Assembly (NCBI RefSeq): GCF_040802235.1
Contig: NC_133165.1
Span: forward strand, 19,873,623-19,937,622
From: Manis javanica
Lineage: Eukaryota; Chordata; Mammalia; Pholidota; Manidae
DNA: 64,000 bases
Reading direction: 5' to 3'
Below the pieces are notes generated by a model. The model had not been told where the DNA came from, did not search any database, and was given only the letters and a program-made list of their open reading frames with translations. Each line of letters begins with the position of its first letter. Position 1 is the stretch's first letter. Positions 1 to 11,289 of this stretch are shown here, piece by piece. The translations under genes and the position numbers were made by a program.

Positions 1-1250
1 GAGAGTAGATGTAATCAAATACAAGTTGATGAATATTAATTAGCTCTCCCAACTCTACCCTAGTACTCTATGATTTATTATAAGGAATTGAGCAGAGAGA
101 AAATGTGAAATTACTAAAGACATATTCCTTTACTCATTTACATGAAAATGGAGGTAAGCCTCAATTTCAAAAAGCTTCTGAGAAATTAAAGGTATGCCCA
201 ATTAAAGTTAAGTAAAGCCATGTCCAATTATTTATAAAGAGAGTCAATTGAGCAGATGTAAAATTACAGTCGATACCAATTTTGGTCTTAGATTTGTTTT
301 TCATGTAACTCATTCTTTAATAGGAAAAATATCTTGCTTCATGCATTTTCATGAAGTTTTTAGTGGCCTTATGTTATTTTAATCTAGTGAACAGACAGAG
401 GTTCATTGTTTTATATTAAATAAAAACCATATATTTCTGGAAAATTGGTCTCTCAGACTCTAATTTTCCTCTCAAATCTATAAAAAGGTAAAGGAAGGGG
501 AAAAAAATAGCTGGGGAGGAAAAAAATCAAATGAACACTACATTGGACACCAGTAGGGGTATTTCGAGTATGTTCATAAGGAGATAAGGAGATAAGTAGA
601 GAGTCACAGAAAATTGAAACTATTAAGAAGTTCACCCTCTAGGAGACGAGATAAATTTACTCACATCAATTGGGTGAAAAACCAATGCACCAGTGAGAGG
701 TGTTCTTAATAAGGACTTTGGGAATTCAAAATCTGAAGAAATCAAGTGAGAGCCTGATGATGTCTTGAAAAAAGGAAGGATGTGACTGAAGAGTTATCAT
801 CACTTGCCTACATGGGAAAGTGGGGAGGATGGCATTTGGGGTAACGACAAGAAAATGAAGAGGTTGGCTGCATGCAAGAATAAGAGCAGACTGGACTGGA
901 GTGGGGCATTTGGGCGGGAGCGTTGGAGCAGACAAGAACAGCCTGAAGAGGGCTTGTGGAGGACTCTGGAGGGTAGGCGAAGGAATCCAGGGGGAAGGGG
1001 TCCTAACCCTTGTTTTTGGAGGCCGCAGGCAGTTGCCAAGGAAAAAAAAGCCGCATGGAGACATCAGATTATTGAATTAGGGGACAAATTTTCTTTTTTC
1101 AGACAAAATTAAAGAAGTGAGTTATTCCAAAGAAATTGGGTCTTCTGAAATTTTTTCACTTGTATGTAATGAGGCTCTTTAATAATCAATTGATCTGGAT
1201 TTACTTAATAAATGTAAATTAGATACCACAGAATATTGGTATGTGTTGAA
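1..1250. other. AT-rich sequence, nothing recognised
   Basis: No coding region, RNA gene or clear repeat was recognised. A 102-codon open frame at 804-1112 on the plus strand and overlapping minus-strand frames show no family motif, low complexity aside, and look like chance frames in a purine-rich stretch. Confidence 0.5.
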
Positions 1251-1254
1251 AAAT

Positions 1255-1435
1255 CTGTGTGCCAGCCTCCCTCATATAACCCTTACAACATCTCATGGCA
1301 TGTGAAAATACCCATGTTACATCAGATGGTTAACTGACTGCTGGCCCAAGGTCACAGCACTTAGGTGACGAGCAGAACTTGAACCCAAGTCTTCCAAATG
1401 TTAATCTCATTCTTTTTCTTCTATTTCACTCTTTT
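1255..1435 (-). repeat. MIR SINE fragment
   Basis: Read on the minus strand, the order of motifs is that of MIR: the 'accttgggcc' type core, then the region matching 'catgagatgttgtaaggg'. The plus strand shows the inverted core around 1345-1385 (gcccaaggtcacagcactta). It is diverged and lacks clean ends. Boundaries are approximate. Confidence 0.55.
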
Positions 1436-1439
1436 TCCA

Positions 1440-2765
1440 ATCTGTGCCAAGTATAGGGTTGAATACTTATTTTAAAACCAGAATAGCTTTGATGCACAGT
1501 TACATATTATTGTTTTTATTTAAAAATTTATCTCCACATAGTTGGAGACAAACAGTAATAATTTTAAGGTTTTTAGTAATTCCCCCAAATCAAGGATAGG
1601 CAAACTTTCAGATACTTAAAAAAATAACCAGTAAGAAATAAAATGTTTGGTAAATGAATACCCATTTAAAAATTTAGTAAGTTGCATACTTTATAGAAAT
1701 GACATTTTTGCAACATTTTTTTTAACTTCATGAAACAATTTTTCTAGGATATGTAGTAGTTTGACTCATTTTTAAGAGTTAGATCCCACATAAGCTTAAG
1801 AAGTTTATCAAAATAAGTTTCTATATGTCCAAACATAACATTAATCCAATTTTTATATGTGTAGAACTAATAAAGATAAAATTATGCCTGGTAATAAAAT
1901 ATATTTATTCTTTCAACAAATATTTATGAAATGCCTAGCATGAAAGACTGATGTGGTGCTGGGTTCAGAGGAAAAGTAGATTTTGAGAATTTAGAGATGG
2001 TTTTACAGAGAACAACCAAAAATGTCAAAATCTCAAGTTTATATAGGACTCAGACGGGTAACATAAATAAATAAGACACACTTATCAAGACAATAGGCAA
2101 TAGTTTTATTTAGGTTGTATGTACATAAATACCTCCTCATTTTAAGAACAACTAAATTTAAAAGTAAAAACTGAAGTCAATGGTTAATTCTTTTTGTTTA
2201 AACAGTTTTTCATGTTTAGATCATTGGAGACAGTTATGTGCTGGTAAGTGTTTAATAATTGGCTTTTTGGGAAAAACTTTTGAATTATAGTAGTTCCCTA
2301 TTTCTGTAGGGCAATGGTCTACAGAAACCACTAGAGGAATATCTATTTGCAAGCCACTTGGCTGTTTTTCAAAACACTACAGGGATGTCATGAACACAAG
2401 GAGCTCACTATTATATGGTATTTTTTACTACAGATAAAATAGACATAACCTTAGAAATATGGATAATACTAAAATGCAGTAAAATAATTAGTAATTGATG
2501 AGATTTGAGTATTTATCATCTTTGTTTTAAATATAATCTATTTAATTATATGTTTCTTTTCATCTATTTTTTAATGTCAGCAGTATTTAACAACTAGATC
2601 TCAAAATTCCTAAAGAGTTAACAATTGGTTCTTGTGAGTTAGCATAATTTGGCCTTCACACTACACTGGGGGGCTAGGAAAAATAAAACAGGCATAAAAT
2701 GCCACAAGAATATTTAGCTAGGCAAAGACAAAACTCCTAGCCCATGTGAGTCATGTGTACTGTGG
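1440..2765. other. AT-rich sequence; possible L2 piece at 1890-1990
   Basis: Mostly unrecognised. At 1897-1975 the string 'tttcaacaaatatttatgaa' followed by 'atgcctagca' and 'ggtgctgggttcagagg' resembles the 3' end of L2 in antisense orientation. Nothing else was identified. Confidence 0.4.
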
Positions 2766-2774
2766 ATCAATTAA

Positions 2775-2971
2775 ATATCCATTAATATTTATTGAGAACT
2801 TACTGCCAGGCAGCCATTTATGTCTAATTTCTTATTTATTTTTCACAGCAATCTTATGAAGTTGTATTACTGCTATTACTTGCTAACAGATGGGGAAACA
2901 GGCACAGGGAAAAATTGTTTTTCTGGTAGGAAAGCAGGGATTAACTCTAGTTGTGTTTGAGTCAAATGCCC
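2775..2971 (-). repeat. MIR SINE fragment, cut by a solo LTR
   Basis: The plus strand reads 'tatttattgagaacttactg', then 'gccaggcag', then 'acagatggggaaacaggcac', the reverse complement of the MIR 3' half and core. It ends where the solo LTR at 2972 begins, so the LTR landed in or next to this MIR. Confidence 0.6.
2967..2971. repeat. 5-bp target duplication, left copy
   Basis: The sequence tgccc occurs immediately before the LTR and again at 3324-3328 immediately after it. A 5-bp duplication is typical of ERV-L class insertions. Confidence 0.8.
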
Positions 2972-3323
2972 TGTAAGTCCGGGGAGAGGAAATCCTGGGG
3001 CAAAATACCTCTAAAAACTGAAATCAGTCAAAGGGAGAAATGAAGTTTAAAATCCATTATTGCTTATAGACTGCTGTCTGGGGCCTTCTCTCTTTCCTGC
3101 TCCAGCAGAAGCAAAACTGGCCCTCCCCCTCCCCTCTCAGGTACAGATAAGCCCTCCTTGCCCAGGTAATCAACCATTGATGTGGAGATGAACTTCTCTC
3201 CACCCCTGAGGAATGATGCAAATCCACTAAAGCCATACTTCTCTCCACACTTGAGCTCCTGTTGATATACAAATATTCTAAAGCCAAGTGAGATATCCTG
3301 GGAATATTACAATTTTACCCACA
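2972..3323 (-). mobile_element. Solo ERV-L LTR
   Basis: About 350 bp bounded by TG...CA and flanked by a perfect 5-bp duplication (tgccc). On the minus strand it starts TGTGGGTAAAATTGTAATAT, as the LTRs of the provirus at 54,084-59,994 do, and shares their internal blocks, for example plus-strand 'aaaactgaaatcagtcaaag' and 'cccaggtaat'. It carries an extra internal segment near 3,230-3,280 in which the stretch from the CTCTCCAC motif is partly repeated. No internal viral sequence is present, so it is a recombined solo LTR. Confidence 0.85.
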
Positions 3324-3328
3324 TGCCC

Positions 3329-4735
3329 CACTCTTAAAATAGTATGTCCCATTCCCTCACCTCCCCACCCAATGAAAGACCTTACAACCTTCAGAGTTAC
3401 AGCTCTCAGGGTCACTCACAGCTCCAACTTAAAAGAACAGTGGACTTGCTCCTCCATCAGGAAGATCTAAATTAGCAAATATCATGTAGATTAAGTAAAT
3501 TACATAGGTCAAAACCAACTTCATTCTGTCTTCCCTCTGAATTTTAAGAAAAAGTGAGTGCCCTCCTCAGAATACTCCACTGTTTACTTTTGTGCACTTA
3601 TTTTCATCTGGGCTTTCCAATTTCTGAAGAAATAAATACAATCTGGTAAGGCTAAATGCTTTTCTCACCATTTTCTAGGTTTCCAATGATTGTTCTGGGG
3701 AGAGTAGGCTCTGTTCTCATCTACCTGTCAGAGTGATTAATTACATTTAATTTCATTCTGTTTTCTCTGTCATTCTGTCCCTTCCCCTGGTGACTAATAA
3801 TTAATCCACGAAGTCCAAACAAATGTCCACGGTATCTAGCTTTTATTTTTGGAAGTTTTCTCCAGCCAAAATACATAGAACCTCTTCACAGACTGCAGTT
3901 TAGAAATTCCTGGCCAGGATTCCTGCCCTTAACAGCCACACTTGATGAGGCTAGATGGCCCGTTGACTGATACCCTGGGTGGCATCATGCCAGCTCAAAG
4001 GTTGTCAGGCTATTTGAATCAAGACTCAGCACTGGGCAGTGACAAATATAGATGGGCAGCCTTGAAAATGACTCTGTGAGGAGCCACATATTCTTCAGGA
4101 AGTCCCTTCATGCCAGCACTAGAGCATTAACACCAAGTCTTTTTCTGCACTTGACACCTAGAGCGTGTGCCAAAAGGAGGAAGCAAATGGAAGCAGAAGG
4201 AAAGATGAGGAGAGAGATCTCAAGGCAAGTGGAAACAGCAAACCAGAGGAGGAATTGCAGCTGGGTCCAGGGGTCCACTAGGGACACCACCTCACTGCCT
4301 GCATTAGCATGCAATGTGAGTGCTAACCCCAGGCACCTGTTTCAAGGCCAGAGCTTTAGCACAATTGAAGGAAGAGGTCAGGAGTGGGCAAGTAAACCTC
4401 TGTTTCTAGCCATGCCATAGACCCCCTAAAAGGGCCCATTAGTCAATATGGTATGGCCATCCGGTGAAACATTAGAATATTATTGGCACCATGCGCTAAC
4501 TGAATGAGCTAACTGGCCACCCTTGTGAAACCTTGGAATAGGAAGCAGCCCCTTCCCAGTAAGTTAAAACATGTCACAAACCCAGGTCATTGGCATCTCA
4601 AGAAAACACGGCTGTTCAGAAAGTTTCAGACATCCAGACAAGCTTGATATAGCTTTAATAAATTCATCAGTGAAATGAAGATGTCTAGTGGTCTAAATAT
4701 GTGTATAAACATGGGAGGACTTCAAATTTGGCATT
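3329..4735. other. Unannotated stretch
   Basis: No repeat family, RNA gene or convincing exon recognised. A 122-codon plus-strand frame at 4052-4420 and a 68-codon minus-strand frame inside it have no recognisable domain. I treat them as chance open frames. Confidence 0.45.
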
Positions 4736-4739
4736 TATG

Positions 4740-4925
4740 GGACTGAAACTCTGCTCTGTGACTAATTTAAGGCTCAAGAAGGTTAACAACTGGCCCAGTA
4801 TCATTTTACAGATAATCCTCAATTTCCTCATCTGTAAACTGAGATAAAATTAAAATATACCTTGCAGCTTTGTTACTAGGCTCAAGTGAGATGACTTATG
4901 CAAAGCACTTTGTAAATGGTTCAAG
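4740..4925 (+). repeat. MIR SINE fragment
   Basis: The core 'aatttcctcatctgtaaact' followed by 'gagataaaatta' and the downstream 'caaagcactttgtaaatggt' are characteristic of MIR in forward orientation. The upstream part near 4750 is poorly conserved. Ends approximate. Confidence 0.7.
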
Positions 4926-5396
4926 TCCAAACAAATGATCATTGTGCTTTTTTGGAGCACCTGATTCCTTTGTGAAAATGAGTTACAAGACTAGTCTCCA
5001 TCATTGGTAATTTTTTTTAATCACATACAAAACACACTTTATATAAGTCATGAATCTAACATTTGGCACTATAGGTGTTTTTTAATTGATGTTTAAAAGA
5101 AGTCATCTTGGGATTTTATATCTTGAGGCTAACAAGGAAGTCACTAAACTTCCTATAAAAGTCATCTCATTGAGTTACCTTTAGAGTCTGTGTACAAAAT
5201 GAAGAAAAAGTCTGTCTCAAAATCACTGCTCCATTTATGATCCAAAATGGGATGTGATTTATTTACCTGACATTTACTCTGAATGACTTCTGGCTCAGAC
5301 AGGAAATGGAGTTCATCCTCAAAGGAAGGTATTTGTGTTATGTTTCATGGTAATAATTTTATGTAACCTTAGCATTTGAACCTCCCATGGTTCTTC

Positions 5397-5410
5397 AGGC
5401 AGGGTACATG
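5397..5410. repeat. Target-site duplication, left copy
   Basis: aggcagggtacatg here and aggcagggtatatg at 5606-5619 differ at one base and flank the antisense L1 fragment. This is the expected product of target-primed reverse transcription. Confidence 0.8.
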
Positions 5411-5605
5411 TTTTTTTTTAATTTTTTAAATTTTGGTATCATTAATATACAATCACATGAGCAACACTGTGGTTACTAGATTCCCCCCATTATCAGTCAC
5501 TGTCCATCAGTGAAGTAAGGTGCTATAGAATTACTACTTGTCTTCTCTGTGCTGTACTGCCTTTCCCATGCTGCTCCCCCCATGTTATGTGTGCTAATTG
5601 TAATT
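5411..5605 (-). mobile_element. 5'-truncated L1, 3' UTR only
   Basis: An inverted copy of the L1 3' end. The plus strand begins with T-rich sequence (the inverted poly(A) tail), then 'tcactgtccatcagtgaagt' and 'ctacttgtcttctctgtg'. The reverse complements match the 3' UTR of the full-length L1 near 41,330-41,400 (acaagtagtgactct, gatggacagtaac). It is flanked by a 14-bp duplication with one mismatch. Only about 195 bp was inserted and no coding sequence is present. Confidence 0.85.
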
Positions 5606-5619
5606 AGGCAGGGTATATG

Positions 5620-6269
5620 TTTATAGACTAGTTTATAGAAAAGAAACTGAGGGCCAGACAAGAGCTCTGATGCAAACTCCTATTTCCTTTCTCCAGAGGC
5701 TCTTCTTATCCTAGGGAGAAATTTCCCCTTATTCCTCAGGTTTCCACTGAAGTTTTCAAATCATAAAGTCAGTTCCAAGGTACAGCTGCAAAACATATTT
5801 TGAACAATGGGAACACCATTGGAATATACATGCCACCCTCCACAGTAACCATGTTGAAATTTCTAACATTTTCACAAGTATAAGTATTGACATAGTTATT
5901 TAGAAATCAGTTTGTTGGAGTGTTTTAAATTAAATGTCACCTTATGCATTATCTATTTCTAAATCCCTTATTTTCAGAAGAAACTGAGGCATTTAAGAAA
6001 TTCAAAATATTCACTGATGTTTGGTGAATCGTCAAGGAAATACAGCAATCCAGTATCAAATCATGAAGAAATTCACAATGAATGAAGAATGGCATTTTAG
6101 AAAAAAAGAAACAATATGGTGGTAAAAAATGATGCCCATTTGTATATGGCATCATCAGTGCGAGATTATTTTCAAATTTTGTATTTATTTTCCAATCTTG
6201 AAAATTCACCCTATGTTGATTGTATTTTTTCTTAATATGCCAAAACTAATTTCTAACAATTTAATATTA
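5620..6269. other. Unannotated AT-rich stretch
   Basis: No repeat or gene recognised. Open frames on both strands at 5949-6500 have no family features. Confidence 0.4.
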
Positions 6270-6274
6270 CTTAG

Positions 6275-6686
6275 TGTAGCTCCAGGGGGAAGGGGGTCCC
6301 TTTCCAGACAAGTTCCTTGTGAATCCAGTGAAACTGAAGTAAGACAAGGGGAAGGGCAGGTTGGGTTAATGGGGTTTATTGCTCACACCTTGCTCGGGTT
6401 CACTAGAGGCCCTACATCACTCGTCCCCTCTGGCCATGGCACATGCTCCCTCCCCGACCTGCCCCTTCCGGCAGGAACTCCATGGGTGGGTCCCTGGTGA
6501 GGCGCAAACACCAGACCAACTAGGTACCAGGAACGGAGGGGAGGAGAGAATGGTCGTTTTCTCTCCACCCCTAGCCCTGGATGGACTGAAGGCTCTGCTG
6601 TGGTAAACATTCATTGGTATGTAAATGGACCAAGGCCAGGCAGGAAATTCTGGAAATTCGGGGCAAAAACTTTCATTCACCCCACA
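6275..6686 (-). mobile_element. Solo ERV-L-like LTR
   Basis: A 412-bp block that begins TGTAGCTCCAGG on the plus strand and ends in CCCCACA, the same terminal pattern as the other ERV-L LTRs here (minus strand TGTGGGG...GAGCTACA). Flanks are cttag on the left (6270-6274) and ctcag on the right (6687-6691), a 5-bp duplication with one mismatch. The minus-strand start shares the fill 'aatttccagaatttcctgcc' with the LTR family consensus seen at 52,490. The middle is more GC-rich and longer than its relatives, so it is probably a distinct subfamily. Confidence 0.7.
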
Positions 6687-6691
6687 CTCAG

Positions 6692-6945
6692 GGAAGCTTT
6701 CAGTCTCTCTATCTGCTACAAATGGTCTCTTTCTATGTGTTCCATTAGCACTTGGTCTATGACCGTTTTAACACTGGCACATTATCCTCCAGTTGTTTTT
6801 TGTAAAAATGGCTACTTTACACACTGTGAACTTCTCGAGGACAGGGACTCTTACTGGTTCCTCTTTCCTAGCATGTAACATGGTACCTGCTACATAATAA
6901 AGTATGTTCAACAAATGTTTGGTGAATGAATGAATGGATGCAGAA
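6692..6945 (+). repeat. L2 LINE 3' end
   Basis: The block 'cttctcgaggacagggactc', then 'tggtacctgctacataataa', then 'caacaaatgtttggtgaatg' with a short (TGAA)n tail is a typical forward L2 terminus. The solo LTR lies just upstream and may have split this element. Confidence 0.65.
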
Positions 6946-7204
6946 AATTTAAACTATGAGACAGTGTAAATAGACAAAAAAGAGCTTACAACATGTTAAC
7001 ACAGATCCAGCTTGATCAAATGCTTATCTGTTTATTAACTTCTCTTTATCTCTTGGAAAAATATCCGGCATTTTGATTCTGGATATTCTGAAGAGGGCAG
7101 CTTCATTGCCACCTCTGAAGGACCTGGGTTGAGGACACTGCATGAGGATTATTGTTGTTACTAGAATTATTTTTAGGACTTCTATTTAGTTGAATGCATT
7201 CCTT

Positions 7205-7375
7205 TGTGGGGAATTTAAAGTGCTTCATTCACATGTCTGCTTAATTGTCACAATCCTGTGAGCTGTGTAGGGACAGGATTATCACCTTATTTCATGAATG
7301 AGGAAGCTGGAAAAGCTTGACTCATTCAGGGCCTCTCAGGTAGCTTTTAGCAGGGAGAAGATTAGAAATGTTTTT
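7205..7375 (-). repeat. MIR SINE fragment
   Basis: Plus strand 'cacaatcctgtgagctgtgt', then 'ttatcaccttatttcatgaa' and 'tgaggaagctgg' is the inverted MIR body with its 3' half first. Diverged; ends approximate. Confidence 0.55.
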
Positions 7376-7959
7376 CTTATTCTTGGTGTTCCTATTGTAT
7401 GGCACTGCCACTAATTTTAGCATTGGAGTAATTAAAGCTTTTTGGCTACCGAACTACTCAATGTTCACTCAGATAATGACCTGAGGTCCTTGCACAATTC
7501 AAAGCTGCCACAATAAGGAATACAGTGTGTCAGATCTGTTTCGCCCTGGCATCACAGGGCCCGGAGCTGTTAACATTATTTCCTTCTCGAGACCAGCTAC
7601 ACTGTTTGTAGGGCCCAGTGCAAAGTAAAAATATGATCTCCTTGTTCACAAGTTACTAAGCATTTCAAGAAGGATTCTGCAGAGCATTAAACCCTTCTGA
7701 GGTTGCAAGCCAATGAAAGTCACTTTATCCTTGCTGGTCTCCTGTTATCTTCCAAATTCTCATAAAGTTTTACCAAACTATTGCTTCTAATATTTATCTT
7801 CTCTACCTGCTTTCAATAATGTCCTATTCAGCATATCCTCTATGCTGGTATTAGGATGAAATTTCTCAAATAAAAAATCTGTTGAGGTTATTACCTTGTT
7901 TAAAACATCTTGCAACAGTTCCTCATCATCTCCTTGATAAAGTAAGACTTCTTAGGCTT

Positions 7960-8460
7960 CCCTTTCAGTTGTCTATTGCTGTATAACAACCCACCCCAAA
8001 ACTCAGTGACTTAACCACCAAGCATTTGCTGGTGACTGTCGGCCTGACAGCCCGTCCCGCCCCCTGCAAGATTTTTGGGCTCCCTTGTGTGTCTTGTCAG
8101 GTGGTGGATCAAGTAGGGACTGGCAGCCCTAGATGACAGTTGCTGGGGCTTTCGGCAGGGGTGACTCAGTTCTCCTCCATGCAGATTCTCCAGCAGGCTG
8201 GCTGGGAGTTTCCAAAGAGGCAGTTGTATTCCAAGAATAAAGGTGAAAGCTGGAAATATTCTTAAGTCCTCAGCTCATTGTAGAATGCCATCTCTTCCTC
8301 ATTCTATTTGTCAAAATAAATAACAAGACGTGCCCAGATTTGCGAGGTTGAAAAATGGATTTTACCTGTTGCTGAAAGGAACAGCAGCATCGAATGGCAG
8401 AGGGATGAGGCTTCAGGGCTGTGGGGGCTGTGTGGTCATATTTCACAATCTACCATAGCT
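7960..8460. repeat. Ancient interspersed repeat, family not settled
   Basis: The opening 'tctattgctgtataacaacc' then 'accccaaaactcagtgactt' and the closing 'cacaatctaccata' are motifs that recur widely in mammalian genomes as one medium-length ancient repeat (MER/MLT type). I recognise the style but cannot name the family with certainty. Confidence 0.45.
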
Positions 8461-8469
8461 TGTTATGTC

Positions 8470-9180
8470 CTTCCTGACCTACACTTACTGACCTCTACTT
8501 CCTTGTCTCCATTCCTCTCACAAGACAGCATCGCAGCCGGGAAAACAAGCTGGTACTGAAAATGGTAGTGACGACGATGATAGACAGTCCCTGAGCATGC
8601 TGAGCACTGGAGCTGATGCCGCGCATGCGCATGTGTTACTGCACTTCATCCCCCACATGCCCTTCCACGAGGACATTTTTATTCTCATTTTAGAGATGAA
8701 GAATCTAAGATGTTCAGGAGCTTAACAGATCTCACAACAAGGAAGAACCTGAACTGGGCCTCAAACTAAGGTATGCTTGATTCCAATGTCCCTTCACTTT
8801 TTACCACACCCAGAGCCTCACCAGAACATTGGCCTCACTGAGCATGTGCTGAGCAGGTACTCACATGCTTTTGTCTTTCACATATGTTCCCTTTGCCTGA
8901 AAAATCTTCCCCCACTTCTTTCCATCCTTTCCTCTTCATCTTCCTCTACACACACCACGGAAAAGCACATATACAGCTCTTCATGGAACTCTGATTCCTC
9001 CAGACAGAGCTAGGTGACCCACTCTAATATCCTATGCAACCCTTTGCTTATCTTTTTCTCCTTCTTGTCCACTTGCTCCTTTGGCACAAGAATCTTGTCA
9101 TATTTTTCTTTGCATCTACCAGGCCTAGTATAGTACTCAACTTATAGCCATTATTTGAAAAATGATTGTTGGATGGAATT
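8470..9180 (+). repeat. L2 LINE, interrupted by a MIR
   Basis: Forward L2 motifs occur on both sides of a MIR: 'ttcctgacctacacttactg' at the left and 'ttccctttgcctgaaaaatc' with the following pyrimidine-rich tract at 8890-8990, then a diverged L2 3' end to about 9180 ('gattgttggatggaat'). The MIR at 8615-8775 lies between them. Confidence 0.5.
8615..8775 (-). repeat. MIR SINE fragment
   Basis: Inverted MIR body: plus strand 'tattctcattttagagatga', then 'agaatctaagatgttcagga', then 'cctgaactgggcctcaaac'. Ends approximate. Confidence 0.55.
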
Positions 9181-10210
9181 TTAAAAAGCATGCTAACTTT
9201 GATAATTAAGATTATATTCAGGCATATTAATAGTTTTCGCTGAACTAAGCAATCAAAAGAGTGAAAGGCTAAAACCATTGTCTATGTAGTTTCAGAAAAT
9301 CCTTTGCATATGCCAGTTGCACCAGGCCATGCATTCATTTATTTATTCAATTATTCAGGCTTCCCTGTGCAGGACATTATATTCTTGAACTAGGCATTCA
9401 TGCATTTGGTCATGCATTAAGAAAATGGGCAGATACAAAAATCAACTGGTTTTATGTTTAGATGGCACTGGATTCTTTCTGTTGTTTTGTTTTTGTAATC
9501 GATACTATGGCCTACACTGGGTCAGCCACTTGACCCCCACCCCCATCTGTATTCTCTTACATAATAATTACATAATAATCTCACATGATTATTACAGATA
9601 ATCATGTGACAGTGCTGACTAATGACACATAATTTGGACTATGCTAATGCAGTTTTTGTGAAAACTGTGTGTTCTTCTTTAAATAAAACACAGACATAGC
9701 TGGATTCACACTGTCTCTGCTCCCTGCTGTGAGCACAGGCATAATAAGGCCAGGGGAAGCGGTAACCACCCTGAAGTCATGAGAAGCGAGTGTGGTGCTG
9801 AGCACAGCAGCGGTAAGGCAGGAAGAGGCTTCCTCGCCATGACAGGGCACCACTGCTGCGCAAACCCACAGATGGTCCCTATCCAAGACTTCCTGCCAAG
9901 TAAAAATGAGAGAACCCTACTTATTTAAACTACAATTGACTCTTAAACAATGCTGTGCTTAGGGGCATGCATTTGAAAATTCCCCTCCTGCAACAGCTAT
10001 AAATCCATGTATCACTTTGACGCTCCCTAAACTTAACTACTAGTATCTTACTGTTGACTGGAAGCCTTGCCCCGTACATAAACAGTTATTTAACACATAT
10101 TCTGAGTGCTGCATGTGTTATATACTCTATTCTTTCGATAAAGTAGGCTAGAGAAAACGAAAATGTTTTTTCAAATTATCACAAATCAACAAATTTTCTA
10201 ATGTACTTAC
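9181..10210. other. Unannotated stretch
   Basis: No gene recognised. It contains a perfect inverted repeat (9581-9609, listed separately). An 80-codon minus-strand frame at 9644-9886 has no recognisable domain. Confidence 0.4.
9581..9609. repeat. Perfect 12-bp inverted repeat (hairpin)
   Basis: tcacatgattat at 9581-9592 and ataatcatgtga at 9598-9609 are exact reverse complements separated by 5 bp (tacag). AT-rich sequence surrounds it, with a nearby cataataat duplication. There is no U-run or gene context to make it a terminator. It may be a remnant of a palindromic DNA transposon or simply chance. Confidence 0.7.
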
Positions 10211-10214
10211 TGAA

Positions 10215-10600
10215 CAAAATCTCTGTATGAGTGTATGAGTACATGAGTGTACAAATGTCTGAGTGCATGAGTGTATGAGTGTACGAGTGCATGAGTGTGT
10301 GAGTGCATGCGTGTACGAGTCCATGAGTGTTGAGTGTGAGTGCATGAGCGTGAGTGCATGTGAGCGCGAGTGCGTGAGCACATGAGTATGAGTGCATGAG
10401 TGTGAGCACGTGAGTGCATGTGTGAGTGCACAGGTGTGCGTGTGTGTGCGAGTGCATGAGTGTGTGAATGCACAAGTGTGTGTGAGTACATGAGTACATG
10501 AGTGTGTATGAGTACATGAGTGCATTAGTGTGTGAGTACATGAGTGCATGAGTGTGAGTGTGTGTGTGTGCACGAGTGTGTAAGTGCGTGAGTGCATGAG
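10215..10600. repeat. TG-rich degenerate minisatellite
   Basis: About 385 bp made almost entirely of variants of tgagtgca, tgagtgta and tgagtgtg. Units of about 8 bp combine into 14-18-bp higher-order units such as gagtgcatgagtgtgt. Alternating purine-pyrimidine runs could favour Z-DNA. Open frames on the minus strand here (repeated Cys/Thr/His/Ser) are products of the repeat and are not credible genes. Confidence 0.9.
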
Positions 10601-10710
10601 TGGGTCATCGCAGCTCAAACCCTGCTGCTCAAGGGCCGACTGTAGAGCTGGTTGATTTTTCTCTCCCTTGGGCCAAATGCACCCTGTACAATACAAACCC
10701 AGTGTGGATA

Positions 10711-10718
10711 TGACGTCA
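10711..10718. promoter_or_regulatory. Perfect CRE palindrome
   Basis: TGACGTCA, the full consensus for CREB/ATF binding, lies about 80 bp upstream of the CpG-rich block. A full CRE beside a CpG island is a common promoter arrangement, but no transcript is proved by this. Confidence 0.6.
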
Positions 10719-10774
10719 AAGGGGAAACTGCCTGCTGCAGGTGAAAACAGCAATCCTGTGACATCCGGTCTCAG

Positions 10775-11280
10775 AGGCGGGGACACTCGTTGGGTTTCAT
10801 CTTGGCGGCATCTCCAGAGTCCAGAACGCTGGGGAGGTTGGGGCGGCGGTGCGCAGCAGGCTGGCAGTCGGCGTTCCCCACCTGCGTGGGCGCTGCGGCT
10901 CCCGGGCAGCTGCTCCTCGGGGCCTGCCCGAGCGGCCTTCCCGGCTGCACGCCTCGAGGGGCTCTGAAACCTCACGCGGCCGCTTAAGGGGCTTGAAGCA
11001 GCAGCAGTGTTTCGCGCAGCCTCGGAAGTTCTCTAAATTTGGCGAAATTCTGTGCGCACTTTGCTACAGTATCACGCAGGCCGGAGTCAGACGGTCCTGG
11101 GAAAGGGCCCTGCCGCGCACTGCCTGCAGTTCGCTGCCGCCTCCCTACGCCACCACCGGGCAGGTGCGGCAAGACGGACGCTCGGCTTCGCGGTGCCGGC
11201 AGGTGTTCGGCGCTTTCCCTGCCAGGACCCGCCGTAGGTCAGAGCGTGAACGGCATTGGGTGGATTCCGAATTTAGGTAA
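10775..11280. promoter_or_regulatory. CpG island, candidate promoter
   Basis: Roughly 500 bp of GC-rich sequence with many CpGs (gcgcagc, cggcgttccc, cggccgc, ttcgcgcag), in a window where CpG is otherwise rare. A NotI-type gcggccgc occurs near 10,978. A plus-strand open frame of 143 codons (10,849-11,280) covers the island and ends just past a possible splice donor, tttag|gtaattg at 11,276/11,277. A minus-strand frame of 275 codons (10,148-10,975) runs through the minisatellite. Neither has a recognised domain. The most likely role is promoter plus first exon of an unseen gene or long non-coding RNA. Confidence 0.65.
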
Positions 11281-11289
11281 TTGCGCCTA

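Noticed and set aside
10220-10600. CRISPR-like array
   Set aside because: Units are short, degenerate and without unique spacers; it is a eukaryotic minisatellite.
10148-10975. 275-codon minus-strand open frame over the minisatellite and CpG island
   Set aside because: Most of the frame is repeated Thr/His/Ser/Cys from the TG-rich repeat, and all three minus-strand frames are open there, as expected from the repeat composition.
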